A stretch of DNA of 64,000 bases from Papilionanthe hookeriana x Papilionanthe teres (lineage: Eukaryota > Streptophyta > Magnoliopsida > Asparagales > Orchidaceae): NCBI GenBank assembly GCA_022702705.1, contig CM040427.1, positions 14,593,625 to 14,657,624 on the forward strand. The letters are read 5' to 3'. Within the stretch, counting starts at the first letter, position 1, and each line of letters opens with the position of its first letter. The notes under the pieces were generated by a model, which was given only the letters and a program-made list of their open reading frames with translations, did not search any database and was not told the DNA's origin. Positions 30,839-41,706 of this stretch are shown piece by piece. The translations under genes and the position numbers were made by a program.

Positions 30839-32486
30839 TGCGACTTTTTAAATTTACAAAAATTAATGAACTTAGATTTAGATTTATATATTGATTTAAA
30901 TGATAATGAGTCACACAATCAACACAAGTATATGTATCGCTCAATTAATACAGGGATCTAGTGGAGTCCTGGAATATCGATCCCACAGGGAGGCTTTACT
31001 TTTATGGTGTAGCATAAAAATCTCTTATCGAATCACAGCACAATTGCAAATGGTTTAATTCTTGAAGTAAAGATAAGCAGGTTCAGTTACTATATCTACC
31101 AAAGCACGTTCTAAACTCCAGCAAGTTAAACTAACACAAGACTAAATTTATAACAAAGTTCAGTTGCAAGAAAGAGTCTTCCTCCTTTCCATTCATAATG
31201 TGATGATTATTGTGACATAGATCAGTGATGCAAATGTATTGTGCCAAATAGGAGCATTCATATTCTTTACCCATATTTCAACTTATAAAGAATATTGGCT
31301 AATCCTAAGTTTAGTCCCCAAATCCATGGTTAGGCTGGGAGGATACTAGGCTCTCACTCTAGAGCTCCCACTTCCCTTCACCTGAAGGCTAACTCTCGCT
31401 TCAGTTTCTAAATATTAGGACCAAATTGAGGATTTCAGCCTATCACTCTTAAATCTCCAATTCTACGCCCATCAAAGTATATTTTCCTATTTATTTGCAC
31501 TCAACCCCCATGAACTTCACCATTCATGGAATTTGAATGTGACTTTCATTTTTGTTGTGGAACTCATAATCCTTTCGGAACATATATTTCCCAACAAGTT
31601 TTAACAATTCAATTGGCCAGATCAAAAAGTAAATGAAGTTTTAAGTGAAAAGATCATCACAAATTCTCTATAATAAATCGACACATCATTTCTATTTCAC
31701 AACATCAACACATCACATGAAAAGGAGAAAGACAAAGAAATCTACTCAAGACTCATGAGGAAAAGATGACAAAACATGGATTTCATATATAAAAATAACG
31801 TCATACAAACAGAGTAAAGTAAAGAGAACTTATCTCAAACTCTTCCCCAAGCAAACTCTTCCCCAAGCGAATCTCAAGGAATTCGTTTGACTCCTCTTCT
31901 TTCTTCACAACAACACACAATTCTCCCTTTAGAATAGTAAGGAAGAAAAAATCTCTCGCTTTCCCTCTCCTCTCACACTCCTTAGAAGAGAAAAACACAA
32001 ACCTAACTTCCTACACAAAATGGAAAGAACTCACTCTCTAAACTCTAAACTCTTCTCTTCCTTTCTTATCCCTTTAAAATGTGGCTCCAAATGTGTTTAA
32101 ATTTGGCCACAACTGAATTCCCAATAGTTTCCTCAAGCAACCTTTCAAAATCCGGCCAAATATATTGAATCTAATTCAAAATTGGGCAGGACGCTGTCTG
32201 GCATTGGTAGGAGCACCGTTCGGAGCATTATTCTGCCAACATGTCGTAACTCTTTGGAAACTGGTGATGTCCGACGCTGGTGACAGCGTCGTTCAGCGCT
32301 AGTTCAATAAAATGCACTTTTATCCTTTTTCACTCCAAATTCACTCTTTTTCGCTTCCTTTTGCTCTAAAGGCCTAAAATAATTGTACCTGCATGAAATC
32401 ATTAAAAATACCTTTCTTTAAAGTGCAATATAATCAAAAACAGGTATGAAATTAATAGTAAAAGCTATCAAATTTTCAGTGAATCA
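30839..32486 (-). mobile_element. Element E second LTR (Athila, E-type), minus strand
   Basis: Read on the minus strand it runs from TGATTCACTGAAAATTTG at 32486 to 30839, about 1.65 kb. It is highly similar to the LTR at 38145-39746 (for example the plus-strand segment GAAATCTACTCAAGACTCATG near 31736 and 39040). Pol RNase H sequence abuts its start without a PPT or 3' UTR, and a primer site plus gag start follow its end. Confidence 0.85.
32190..32312 (-). promoter_or_regulatory. GC-rich U3 repeats, E-type
   Basis: Units such as GACGCTGTCTGGCATTGG and GACGCTGGTGACAGCGTCG occur within the U3 part. They share a GGCGCTG core with 39473-39560 and differ from the B, D and F repeat units. Confidence 0.5.
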
Positions 32487-32675
32487 ATAAAAAATCTCTA
32501 ATAACTCTCTTTCAATAGTAGTGTAATTAATTTGAGCATCGGTAAGAGTCTTACTAGTGTAATATATAACTTTAAACATTTTTTCATGTATTTGCTCTAA
32601 AATAACTCCAATAGCATAATCGCTAGTATTGCACATTAATTGAAATGGTTTCTCCCAGTTAGACTATTATAGGTC
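32487..32675 (-). pseudogene. Element E RNase H fragment, minus strand
   Basis: On the minus strand it reads NWEKPFQLMC.TSDYAIGVIL, KMFKVIYYTSKTLTDAQINY and TIERELLE, then ends at the LTR start. It is the direct continuation of the RT at 34456, the two having been separated by the solo LTR G. Confidence 0.8.
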
Positions 32676-32678
32676 CAG

Positions 32679-34451
32679 TGATCCATGAAAAAAATATTTA
32701 TTTTTATGCCTTGATTTTTTTCAAAATTTTAAGGATATTATGCTTTAATGAAAGGTATTTTATGTTTTTGGATGTAGGTGATGCAAAAATGTTCAAAAAG
32801 GAAAACAAGATGAAAAAGGAGCAAAAAGGAGCAAAAAGGAGCAAAATGGAGCCAAAATGCAAAATTGCCAAAATAATGAGCCTAGCGCCTAAGCGCCAGC
32901 TCGATACCAAATCTGTGACGGTTTTTGTAACTACTTTGGATGGTTATTTTGACGGTTAGAGTGGTTATTGGACCATCTAGAAGATTGGCAGTTATTCCTG
33001 GATTATAGGACATGTGATACATTGTATTTAGACACTTGGAAACGGTTTGGATCGCGAAGAGGTGCGATCCAAAGTGAAGAGGTGTGAAGAACTGGACGTG
33101 GAGTCCGGTGCCTAGGCGCCAGATGCTGGTGCCTAGGTTCCAGACACACTTTCTAGAAGATTCATTGAACTTGGACACATTTTGAAGAGGTGCCTTAGGC
33201 AACCCTTGAAGCCTATAAATAGGAAGCTATTCCTACAGAGAAAAAAGCCCACCCCAAGTAGCCCAATAAGAAATCCAAAAATTAGAGAGATAATTTTAAG
33301 GGCCATACTTTTAGTTTACTTTCCTTCATAAATTAGTGAGTTTATTTTAGAGTTTGTATTGAGAGTTTGGAAAAGTTGGCGCTTTTGAAGTCTGTTTCGC
33401 TTTGGAGTCAGTAGGAATCAGAGGTTCAGTTGGAGAAACACTTGAGATAAGTATTTGTAACTTTATTCAAAGTTTTATTTATATGTTTTTTTGTTTAGAT
33501 TCAATGTGTTCTGAGTAGTTACTTTACTTTCTCCTTTCAATTATGAAAAGATAAATAAGATAATCTAAAATTTGTTGGAGAATTAGAAACTAAAATATGT
33601 TTTAAATATTGTGATGATGTTAATACCGGATCTTAATTTACTATTTAAATTGGCCATTTAAATTGTTAAAATCTGTTGAAGAGTTTTAAGACCTAGAAGG
33701 AGATGAACTCTTAACTAGTAGATATCACATGAATCATTGGGTAGTCGAAGGCCTTGTGCGGGGTATTCAAGGTGAAGTGCAAATAAATAGGAAAATATTA
33801 TTCAATGGACGTAGAATTGATAAGTTTTTAGAGTGACAGACTAAATTCATATAATTTGGTTTATAGAGAGGGAACGGGTCACTAGTAGGGCCGACCATAG
33901 CCACCCTTGGACATCTAGTAGTGTGAGCCTAGATTAATCCATTCTACTAACAATACATCCAGACCTGATCTATAGATTAGCCAATGTTCTTTATACTATC
34001 GAGCGAAGGTAAAGAATAGGATCGCTTCTATTCTGCACAATACCATAAATTTATATTCTCCACGAATATTATATTATCTAAAAAGTCTTGGATTAATTGA
34101 AAGGAAGAAAGTTGCTTGCTTATTATTATTTACATAACTCATTATTTTAGTAATGCTTTAATTCTGCTTTTAGTAAATTAAATATTAAATTTAAAACTTT
34201 AAAAGAAATATATAAAAATAAAATTTAAATATTTAAAAATCTATAAACCTCCTCGTGGGATCGATACTGGGATCTTTATTTAAAACCCTATATTACTTGA
34301 AACGATACGTATACTTGCGTAGTACCTCTAGTGTGTAAAATATTTTCCATAAAATTATATTTATATACGCTAGCCGCTATTATTATTTGGGTCAAAGTAT
34401 TGACTATAACATATTTTTGAGAGCATAGATTACTACGTTGTTCGCGGATTG
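32679..34451 (+). mobile_element. Solo LTR G (Athila, F-type) inserted in element E
   Basis: A single plus-strand LTR starting TGATCCATGAAAA interrupts minus-strand pol between RT and RNase H. It has the GC-rich cluster 32877-33145 (CCTAAGCGCCAG, GTGCCTAGGCGCCAG), a canonical TATA box CTATAAATAGG at 33213-33223 and the terminal block with ACCCTATATTACTTGA near 34283. AGGTC occurs at 32671-32675 and again at 34452-34456, consistent with a 5-bp target duplication, although three extra bases precede the LTR. The exact 3' end is uncertain (34378-34451). Confidence 0.75.
32877..33145 (+). promoter_or_regulatory. GC-rich U3 repeats and TATA region of LTR G (F-type)
   Basis: Units AGCGCCTAAGCGCCAG and GGTGCCTAGGCGCCAG resemble those of F (41224-41270, 42268-42330). 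A TATA box lies downstream at 33213-33223, giving a complete U3 promoter layout that can be compared with the internal F region. Confidence 0.6.
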
Positions 34452-34455
34452 AGGT

Positions 34456-35481
34456 CATGCAGCAATTAATTTTTCCTTTAATAGATCGAAAGCTTTTAAG
34501 CATTCATTGTTAAAATCAAACTTCCTATCTTTTTCCAAAAGTTGGCATAGAGGCATAGTAATTTTTGAAAAGTCTTTAATATATCGCCTATAGAATCCTA
34601 CATGTCCCAAAAAGCTTCTTACCCCTCTCACAGTTGTTGGAAGTGGTAATTTTTCTATAATTTGAATCTTCGCGGGATCTACTTCCATGCCATATTCAAA
34701 TTTTTTATGCCGAAGCACAATTCCTCCTGCAACCATAAATTGACACTTTTCCCAGTTTAAGACTAAATTTGTTCTTTCACATACCTCTAAAACTTATTCT
34801 AAGTTGCATAGGCACTCATCAAATGAATCTCCAAATACTGAGAAATCATCCATAAACACTGCTATTCCATCATCAATTTATTTACTAAATATGCATGTCA
34901 TACATCATTGAAATGCTGCAGGTGTGTTACATAATCTAAAGGGCATCCTTCTAAGAGCAAAAGTTCCATAAGGGCTAGTAAATGTAGTCTTCTCTTGATC
35001 TTTAGGAGCAACAAGTATTTGGTGATAACCGGTATATCCATCTAGAAAATAATAGTACTTGTGTCCAGCAAGTCTATCTAGGATTTGGTCTAGAAATGTC
35101 AAAGGAAAGTGATATTTTTCTGGTGGCGGTGTTTAATTTTTTATAATCAATACATATTCGCCAAGCAGTAACTTGTCTTGTCAGCATAATTTCATTTCGA
35201 TCATTTATGTCAACAGTCACTCCTCCTTTCTTACTAACACAATGAATTGGGCTTACCCAAACACTATCAGAAATAGGATATATAATTCCAGCATATAACC
35301 ACTTTAAAATCTCTTTTTTAACCACTTCTTTCATTATTGGGTTCAGTCTCCTTTGTGGATCAACTATAGGTTTGTGTTGTTCATCCAACAAAATTTTGTG
35401 CATACAAATCGATGGACTGAGTCCTTTAATATCAGCTATGGACCAACCAAAAATCTTTTTGTATCTTTTTAAGGTGTCCAA
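34456..35481 (-). pseudogene. Element E reverse transcriptase, minus strand
   Basis: Minus-strand pieces 35074-35481 (YKKIFGWSIADIKGLSPSICM, HKPIVDPQRRLNPIMKEVVK, SVWVSPIHCVSKKGGVTVD), 34905-35102 (FLDGYTGYHQILVAPKDQ, RRMPFRLCNTPAAFQ) and 34455-34736 (KVDPAK-type ... GVRSFLGHVGFYRRYIKDFSK) form a nearly complete Athila RT. The catalytic box lies around 34840-34860, where the minus strand reads VFMDDFSVFG. Frame breaks separate the pieces. The frame ends LLKEKLIAA at the solo LTR. Confidence 0.88.
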
Positions 35482-35505
35482 TAATTTTTGTTCTTGATAT
35501 TCATT

Positions 35506-36561
35506 TTAATCCGAAGATACAATGACTGGTAAAGTAGATGATTCTCCTAAAGACATATACTTTAGATGATTAGGGAGAATTTTCAGCTCAAGTTCAGGGG
35601 GTTTAATGATAGATGAAATTAAACTTTTATCTCCATTTTCCATAGTATCCAATCTTTCAATTTTTTCCTGAACAAATTCTAACTTTTGATTCTTCAAATC
35701 ATCAAAATCATCTTCATTTTCACTTTCATTTTCATCCTCACATTCCACATTTTCTTCAAATACTTCTCTAAAATGATCTTCTCTCAAATAATCACAGATT
35801 TCCATTCGAAAGCACTCATCATCTTTTTCAGTTGAAGGGTATTTCATAGACTTCAGAATATTGAAAGTTACCTCTTGGTCATTAACTCTCATAGTTAATT
35901 CTCTTTTTTTAACATCAACCAGAGCTCTCCCAGTAGCAAGGAATGGTCCTCCTAAAATAATTGGAATTTCTTTATCTTCCTCCATATCTAATACAATAAA
36001 GTCCAAAGGAAAGATAAATTTATCCACCTTTATTAATACATCTTCCACAACTCCTTTAGGATAAGTGATAGAACGATCAGCCAGTTGAAGAGTCACAGAT
36101 GTAGGTGAAATTTCTTGTATTCCCAATATTTTGAAAGTTGATAAAGGCATAAGATTAATACTAGCTCCAAGATCACATAAAGCTCTTCCGAAAAATTTCA
36201 CTTATAGCACACGGGATAGTAAAACTACCTAGGTCTTTAAGTTTTTCAGGAAACTTCTTCTGAATAATTGCACTACACTCACCGCTAAGTGCAACAGTCT
36301 CGTGGTCTTTAAACTTTCTTTTCTTTTAAGAATATCCTTCATAAACTTTGCATAATCAGACATCTGCTCTAATGCTTCAACAAAGGGAATATTAATTGTT
36401 AATTTCTTAAGAATTTCCAAAAACTTTGCAAATTTGTTATCCCTGTTCTGTTTCTTTAGTCTTTGAGGAAAAGGAGGAGGTGATTTTTCAACAGTTATCT
36501 TCATTGGTTCTAGCGGATATTCATCTGGATATATCTTATTAGAACTTTTCTCAATGTTCAC
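35506..36561 (-). pseudogene. Element E protease and linker, minus strand
   Basis: The minus-strand frame 35506-36201 carries FGRALCDLGASINLMPLS with an intact catalytic Asp (codon 36172-36174), VLDMEEDKEIPIILGGPFLA and the acidic linker ending LEFVQEKIERLDTMENGD. The upstream piece 36229-36561 (EILKKLTINIPFVEALEQM) is out of frame by a small indel near 36205-36225. This is the longest uninterrupted protease-linker in the window. Confidence 0.88.
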
Positions 36562-36602
36562 TTCCTCTCTTTCAACTTCGACTTCTTTTTGAACTCTTGG
36601 TT

Positions 36603-37997
36603 CTAATTCTTTTCACTCCTTAATTGAATAGCCTTAATTTTCTCTTTGTTTTGATCTTTTGGATTGATCTCAACATTGCTAGGAAGATTTCCAGAAGGTC
36701 TATTATTAAGCGCAGTAAAGATATGTCCCAATTGATTCTCAATGTTCTTCATTGCAACGTTTTGAGCTTGAATTAGTTTACCCATATTCAGAATCATTTC
36801 TTCTATAGGAAAATTTTTTTCCTTAAATTGTTGATTACTATTAAAACCAGGAGGATAAGAAGGTCTATAATTGGTATTTTCTTGGTTTTTTAGATTTCCA
36901 ACTAGATTCATAGGATTGTTTCCCCATTGCGGGTTAACAACAGCATTGGTGTTATTCCAGTTGAAGTTCGGGTGATTCCTCCAACTAAGATTATAATAAT
37001 TCGAATAAGTATTATTGACTTTTTTATTTATGGCATTCAATGTTTCATAAGACATTTGAGAGTCTATCATCTTTCCTGATGAATTTTCTTCTAACACTGG
37101 GAGTATTGGAGAATAATTCATTCCATATTGATCTATTTTCTTGAAAAATGCAGCAATTTGAGAGACTATCATAGTTCACATCAAAATCATGAATACTGGC
37201 TACTTTTTTAGGATTTAACCACTCAGAGGGCCATCGAAAATTATTAGTAGCCATCTCTTCAATTAACGAATATGCTTCATCAAAAGATTTTGACATTAAT
37301 GATCCACCAGCAACAGCATCAATAATCGATCTCAAAGATCCCACTAATCCAATATAAAATGTTTGAATTATTAACCAGTCTGGTAACACATGGTGTGGAC
37401 GCTTCTTCGGAAGATCTTTAAATCAATCCCAAGCTTCATACATGGATTCTTCATCAAACTGACTAAAAGATGTGATATCATTCCTCAGCTTAGCAGTTTT
37501 AGAAGGAGGAAAATATTTTAACAGAAACTTTTGTGAAAGCTTTCCCTAAGTTCTGATAAATCCAGGTGCTAACAAATTAACCATGCCTTAGCTTTATCCC
37601 TTAGTGAAAAAGGAAAAAGTCTAAGCCTAACAGCATCGTTTGACACTCCAGTATTTTTAAAAGTAGCACACAGTTCTAGAAAACTAGCGAGATGTAAGTT
37701 AGGATCTCCAATAGGTGTTCCTCCAAATTGATTATTCTGTACCATTTGGATAATAGTAGGTTTAAGCTCAAATGAATTAGCAGCAATATCAGGATTTTGG
37801 ATAGTTAAGTGAATTTCATCTGCCGTTGGATTGGCATAATCTCTTAACGGTCTTATTATATTTTCGTTTTGATTATTTAAACTGTTCGCCATCTTGTAAG
37901 GATTTGCAGATTGTTTTTGTTGTTTTCAAATTTTTCTAATAGTATGCTCTAATTCAGAATTGTAGGGCACTAAACCTATAGATTCGATACTACACAT
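36603..37997 (-). pseudogene. Element E gag, minus strand
   Basis: The ATG at 37997 opens MCSIESIGLVPYNSELE. The core is read in 37569-37892 (LRDYANPTADEIHLTIQNPD, NQFGGTPIGDPNLHLASFLEL, LRLFPFSLRDKAKAW) and 37045-37389 (LPDWLIIQTFYIGLVGSLRS, GGSLMSKSFDEAYSLIEEMA). The C-terminus 36603-37172 is AsnTyr-rich (NNTYSNYYNLSWRNHPNFNW) and ends NVEINPKDQNKEKIKAIQLR. A few stops and frame changes interrupt it. No CCHC knuckle is seen. Confidence 0.88.
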
Positions 37998-38118
37998 ACA
38001 AACACAATAAGCACACTAACAATAAACAGACACACACAATTATGACTTGCAATTCAAATATAAGATTTCAAATACTATAAAATTAAATTTTAACAGTTAC
38101 TTTTTTTTTACCATACCT

Positions 38119-38135
38119 CCCCGGCAACGGTGCCA
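38119..38135 (-). other. Intact primer-binding site complementary to tRNA-Asp
   Basis: Plus-strand CCCCGGCAACGGTGCCA gives TGGCACCGTTGCCGGGG on the minus strand. From memory of plant tRNA-Asp(GTC), whose 3' end including CCA is CCCCGGCAACGGCGCCA, this is complementary apart from one position. It is the reference site for the decayed copies elsewhere. Confidence 0.9.
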
Positions 38136-38144
38136 AAAACTTGG

Positions 38145-39746
38145 TGCGACTTTTTTAATTGTCAAAATTTATGAACTCAGATTTAGATATATATATTGAT
38201 TTAGTTTTATAATGTGTCACACAATTAAACACAAGTATACGTATCGCTCAAGTAATACAGGGCTCTAGTGGAGTTTTGGAATATCGATCCCACAGTGAGG
38301 CTTCAATTTTATGGTGTAGCACAGAAATCACTTATTGAATCACAACACAATTGCAAGCAAGTTTAATTCTTAAAATAAAGACAACAGTTGTAGTTACTAT
38401 TTCTACCAAAATATGTTATAAACGCTAGCAAGTTAAACTAACACAATACTAAATTTATAACAAAGTTCAGTTGCAAGAAAGAGGCTTCCTCCTTTCCAAT
38501 CATAATGTGATGATTATTGTGACATAGATCAGTGGTGCTGATGTATTGTGTAAAATAGGAGCATTCCTATTCTTTACCCCTATTTCAGCGTATAAAGAAT
38601 ATTGGCTAATCCTAAGTTTAGTCTCCAAATCCGTGGTTAGGCTGGGAGGATACTGGCTCTCACTCCAGAGCTCCCACCCTGAAGACTAACTCTCGCTTCA
38701 ATGCCCACACATTATGACCAAATTGATGATTTCAGCTTGACACTCTGAAATCTCCAATTCTACGCCCATCAAAGTATACTTTCCTATTTATTTGCACTCA
38801 ATCTCCATGAACTATGTCTCTTATTCATGGACATTGAATGTGACCTTCACTTTTATTGTGGAACTCATAATCCTTTCGGAAAATATGTTTCCCAACAAGT
38901 TTTAACAATTCAATTGCCCAGATCAAAAAGTAAATGAAGTTCGAAGTGAAAAGGTCATCACAAATTCTCTATAATAAATAGGCACATCATTTCCATATCA
39001 CAACATCAACACATCACATGAAAAGGAGAAAGACAAAGAAATCTACTCAAGACTCATGAGGAAAAGATGACAAAACATGGATATTATATATAAAAACAAT
39101 GTCATACAAATAGAGTAAAGTAAAGACAATTTATCTCAAACTCTTCCCCAATCGAATCTCAGGGAATTCCTTTGACTCCTCTTCTTTCTTCACAACAACA
39201 CACTTCTCTCTTTAGATAAGTAAGGAAGACGAAATCTCTCACTTTCTCTCTCCTCTCACACTCCTTAGAAAAGAAAACACAAAACCTAATTGCCTAAACA
39301 AAATGGAAAGAAACTCTCTCTAAACTCTAAACTCTTCTCTTCTCTTATTCGCCCTTCTAAACTTGGCTCCAAAAGTGTTTAAATTCGGCCAAAACAAAAT
39401 TCTCAAGAGTTTCCTAAAGCAACCTTTCAAAATCCAGCCATATACGTTAAATCTAGTTTAAAATCAGGATAAGGCGCTGTTCGGCGCTGGATAGGGCGCC
39501 ATTCGGCACATTATCCCTTCAAAACGGTCGCAAATCTCTATAAAATGGCGCTGTCTGGCACTAGTTCAATAAAATGCACTTTTGTCCCTTTTGCTCCAAA
39601 TTTGCTCCTTTTCTCTTCATTTTGCTCCAGAGGCCTAAAGTCACTCTACATGCATGAAATCATAAAAAATACCTTCATAAAGTGTAATATCATCAAAAAT
39701 AGGTATGAAATGGATAGTAAAAGCTATTAAAATTTCAGTGGATCAG
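38145..39746 (-). mobile_element. Element E 5' LTR (Athila, E-type), minus strand
   Basis: Read on the minus strand it starts TGATCCACTGAAATTTT at 39746 and ends at 38145 next to the primer site, about 1.60 kb. It has the same order of landmarks as 30839-32486 and the terminal block (plus-strand CAAGTAATACAGGGCTCTAG at 38249-38268). At its upstream edge, + strand integrase sequence of F begins at 39747 with no gap. Confidence 0.9.
39473..39560 (-). promoter_or_regulatory. GC-rich U3 repeats, E-type
   Basis: Units GGCGCTGTTCGGCGCTGG and TGGCGCTGTCTGGCAC lie in the U3 part of the E LTR and match 32190-32312. Element E has lost the region where internal copies would be expected. Confidence 0.5.
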
Positions 39747-41000
39747 TATGTCGACATTGTAAACTTTATTGTTAGTGATATATTACCCTGTGGTTTGACA
39801 TACCAACAAAGGAAGAAATTTTTATTTGAAGCTAAGAGTTATTTTTAGGACAACCCGTTTTTATATAAACAAGGAAAGGATCTAATTATTCAAAGATGTG
39901 CTCCTTTAGAAGAAGCTTATGAAATTATTCAAAAATATCATGATTCTGATTTTGGGGGCCATTTTGGTGTTGATAAAACTACACATAAGTTTCTGCAATC
40001 TGGATTTTATTGGACTACAATTTTTAAGGATGTAAATGCTTATATTAAAAATTGTGATCGATCTCAGCTTGTAGGCAATAGATCTAGAAGAAATGAGATG
40101 TCCTTGAATTATATGTTGGAAGTTAAAATATTTGACGTTTGGGGATTAGATTTATGGAACCATTTACACCATCTTTCAGAAACATATACATTTTGATAAC
40201 AGTAGACTGTGTATCTAAATGGAGAGAAGTTGTTTCTGTACCTCGATGTAATGCTTGAAGTGTTACAAAATTTTTAAGAAAGAACATATTTTGTTGATTT
40301 GGAATGCTAAGAGTAATCATAAATAATGGGGGAAGTCATTTTAAAAATGCGATTATGGAAAAACTAGTAAGGAAATATCATATCATTCATAAAATTGCTA
40401 CTGCTTATCATCCTCAGACAAGTGGTTTGGTTGAATTATCCAATCATTAAATTAAAAGATTTTTGGAAAATATTTTTAATCCAAACAAAAAGGATTGGTC
40501 AATCAAATTAGATTTTGCTTTGTGGGCTTATAGGACTGCATACAGGACTCGTATAGGAATGTCCCCATATAGGCTAATTTTTGGGAAAGCTTGTCATTTA
40601 CCAGTTGAACTTGAGCTTAAAGCATATTGGGCAATTAAAATGTTCAATTATAATTTAAAGGATGCTGATGAGAAAAGATTATTGCAATTAAATGAGCTTG
40701 AAGAGATAAGGAATGAATCATATGAAAGTGCTAAGATATATAAAGAAAAGATGAACATGTGGCGTGATCATAAGATTCAGACTAAGAATATTAAATCAGG
40801 ACAACAAGTTTTACTATACAATTCCAGATTGAGATTATTTGCTGGAAAACTTAAGTCCAGGTAGATGAGCCCATTTATTGTAATAAAAGTTTACCCTTAT
40901 GGAGCTGTGGATATTAAAGATCCTAATATTGAGAAAATATTTAAAGTGAATAGTCATAGATTGAAACATTATTTTGGGCCACCCAGATTAAGTACTTGGG
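39747..41000 (+). pseudogene. Element F integrase (broken); upstream pol missing
   Basis: It starts inside the RNase H-integrase linker (YVDIVNFIVSDILP) and continues with a zinc region (HDSDFGGHFGVDKTTHKFLQS, CDRSQLVG with one Cys replaced by Ser), core FDVWGLDLW, NNGGSHFKN and TSGLVELSNH. The well preserved C-terminal part is 40463-40864 (DFALWAYRTAYRTRIGMSPY, ARLIFGKACHLPVELELKAYW without the first residue), followed by MSPFIVIKVYPYGAVDIKD. Trp after SGFY is intact here, unlike in B and D. Several stops are present. Confidence 0.85.
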
Positions 41001-41002
41001 TA

Positions 41003-41052
41003 TGTCAGGCTGACGACATTAAACCAAGCGCTCTGTGGGAGGTAACTCATAG
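41003..41052 (+). other. Post-pol conserved block with hairpin (F copy)
   Basis: AGGCTGACGACATTAAACC is followed by AAGCGCTC and TGTGGGAGGTAACTCATA. The stem still pairs through G-U wobbles (TGTGGG with CTCATA) even though its sequence differs from the D copy, which hints at selection on pairing. Confidence 0.6.
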
Positions 41053-41223
41053 TTATCGGTGTGCTTTACTTTAAGTTTGTTTTGTGTGCTTTATTTGGTT
41101 TGAAGTAAGATTTATATGGTAGTATTTTGCTTATTTTATGTTAGTGGAGATTAATGGGACCATAATTGATGATTTGGATGAGTTAAAATGAGTATCAAAC
41201 GTTTAACAGACCTGTGTTAAAAT

Positions 41224-41391
41224 GGGCACTAGCGACTAAGCGCCAGCAGTTGGCGCTTAGGCGCCGGAGTTACGAAAAATGTGAAAAATATGTTTCTATA
41301 AGCCATTATCAAGGGAAAGTTGTATGGAACATTAATGGATGGCTTGTGAACATGGGAGGACGGTTTTAGGCCATCTAAAGTCTATAAATAG
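41224..41391 (+). promoter_or_regulatory. U3-like internal promoter candidate upstream of F extra ORF 1
   Basis: GC-rich units (GCGACTAAGCGCCAGCAG, TTGGCGCTTAGGCGCCGG at 41228-41268) are followed after about 115 bases by a canonical plant TATA box CTATAAATAG at 41382-41391. The stretch CGGTTTTAGGCCATCTAAAG (41361-41380) resembles CGGTTAGAGTGG...GGACCATCTAGAAG in U3 of LTR G (about 32953-32984). The ATG of the short ORF is about 78 bases downstream of the TATA box. Confidence 0.6.
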
Positions 41392-41468
41392 AGACTAGAT
41401 TAAAGGAATTGCATCTCATTCCAAATTTCTATCCCAAAAGCCTTAAGGAAGCATTTAAGTGAGAAATA

Positions 41469-41706
41469 TGTCTTCTTGGGAGAGTGAAATGAAGAAGAAG
41501 GAAGATGCAAATAAGAAGAAGTTTATTTGTGAGAGTGCTCAAGAGTTATATAACAGATTTCTGGTCGTTAGTATTCAAGGTATATCAGAAAATATTGAAA
41601 AGATCGAGGTTGATGTTGCATCGATTGAAGCAAAGGTAAATGAAACAAAAGCACATTTAGCACATATTAGATGGCAATTAAAAATGCAATTTAGTCACAC
41701 TAGTTA
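41469..41706 (+). CDS. Element F extra ORF 1 remnant: short coiled-coil protein
   Basis: The open frame begins MSSWESEMKKKEDANKKKF, with an alternative upstream start at 41459. It contains heptad-like GISENIEKIEVDVASIEAKV and ends IRWQLKMQFSHTS. The C-terminal half and the following AAGTGGATTGAAGAAGATTC (reading KWIEEDS in another frame, about 41743) correspond to the C-terminal coiled coil and GWIEEDS of D extra ORF 1. The large VRG/PTP-like domain is missing. It could be a truncated but still translatable ORF. I give no function beyond a likely coiled coil. Confidence 0.5.
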
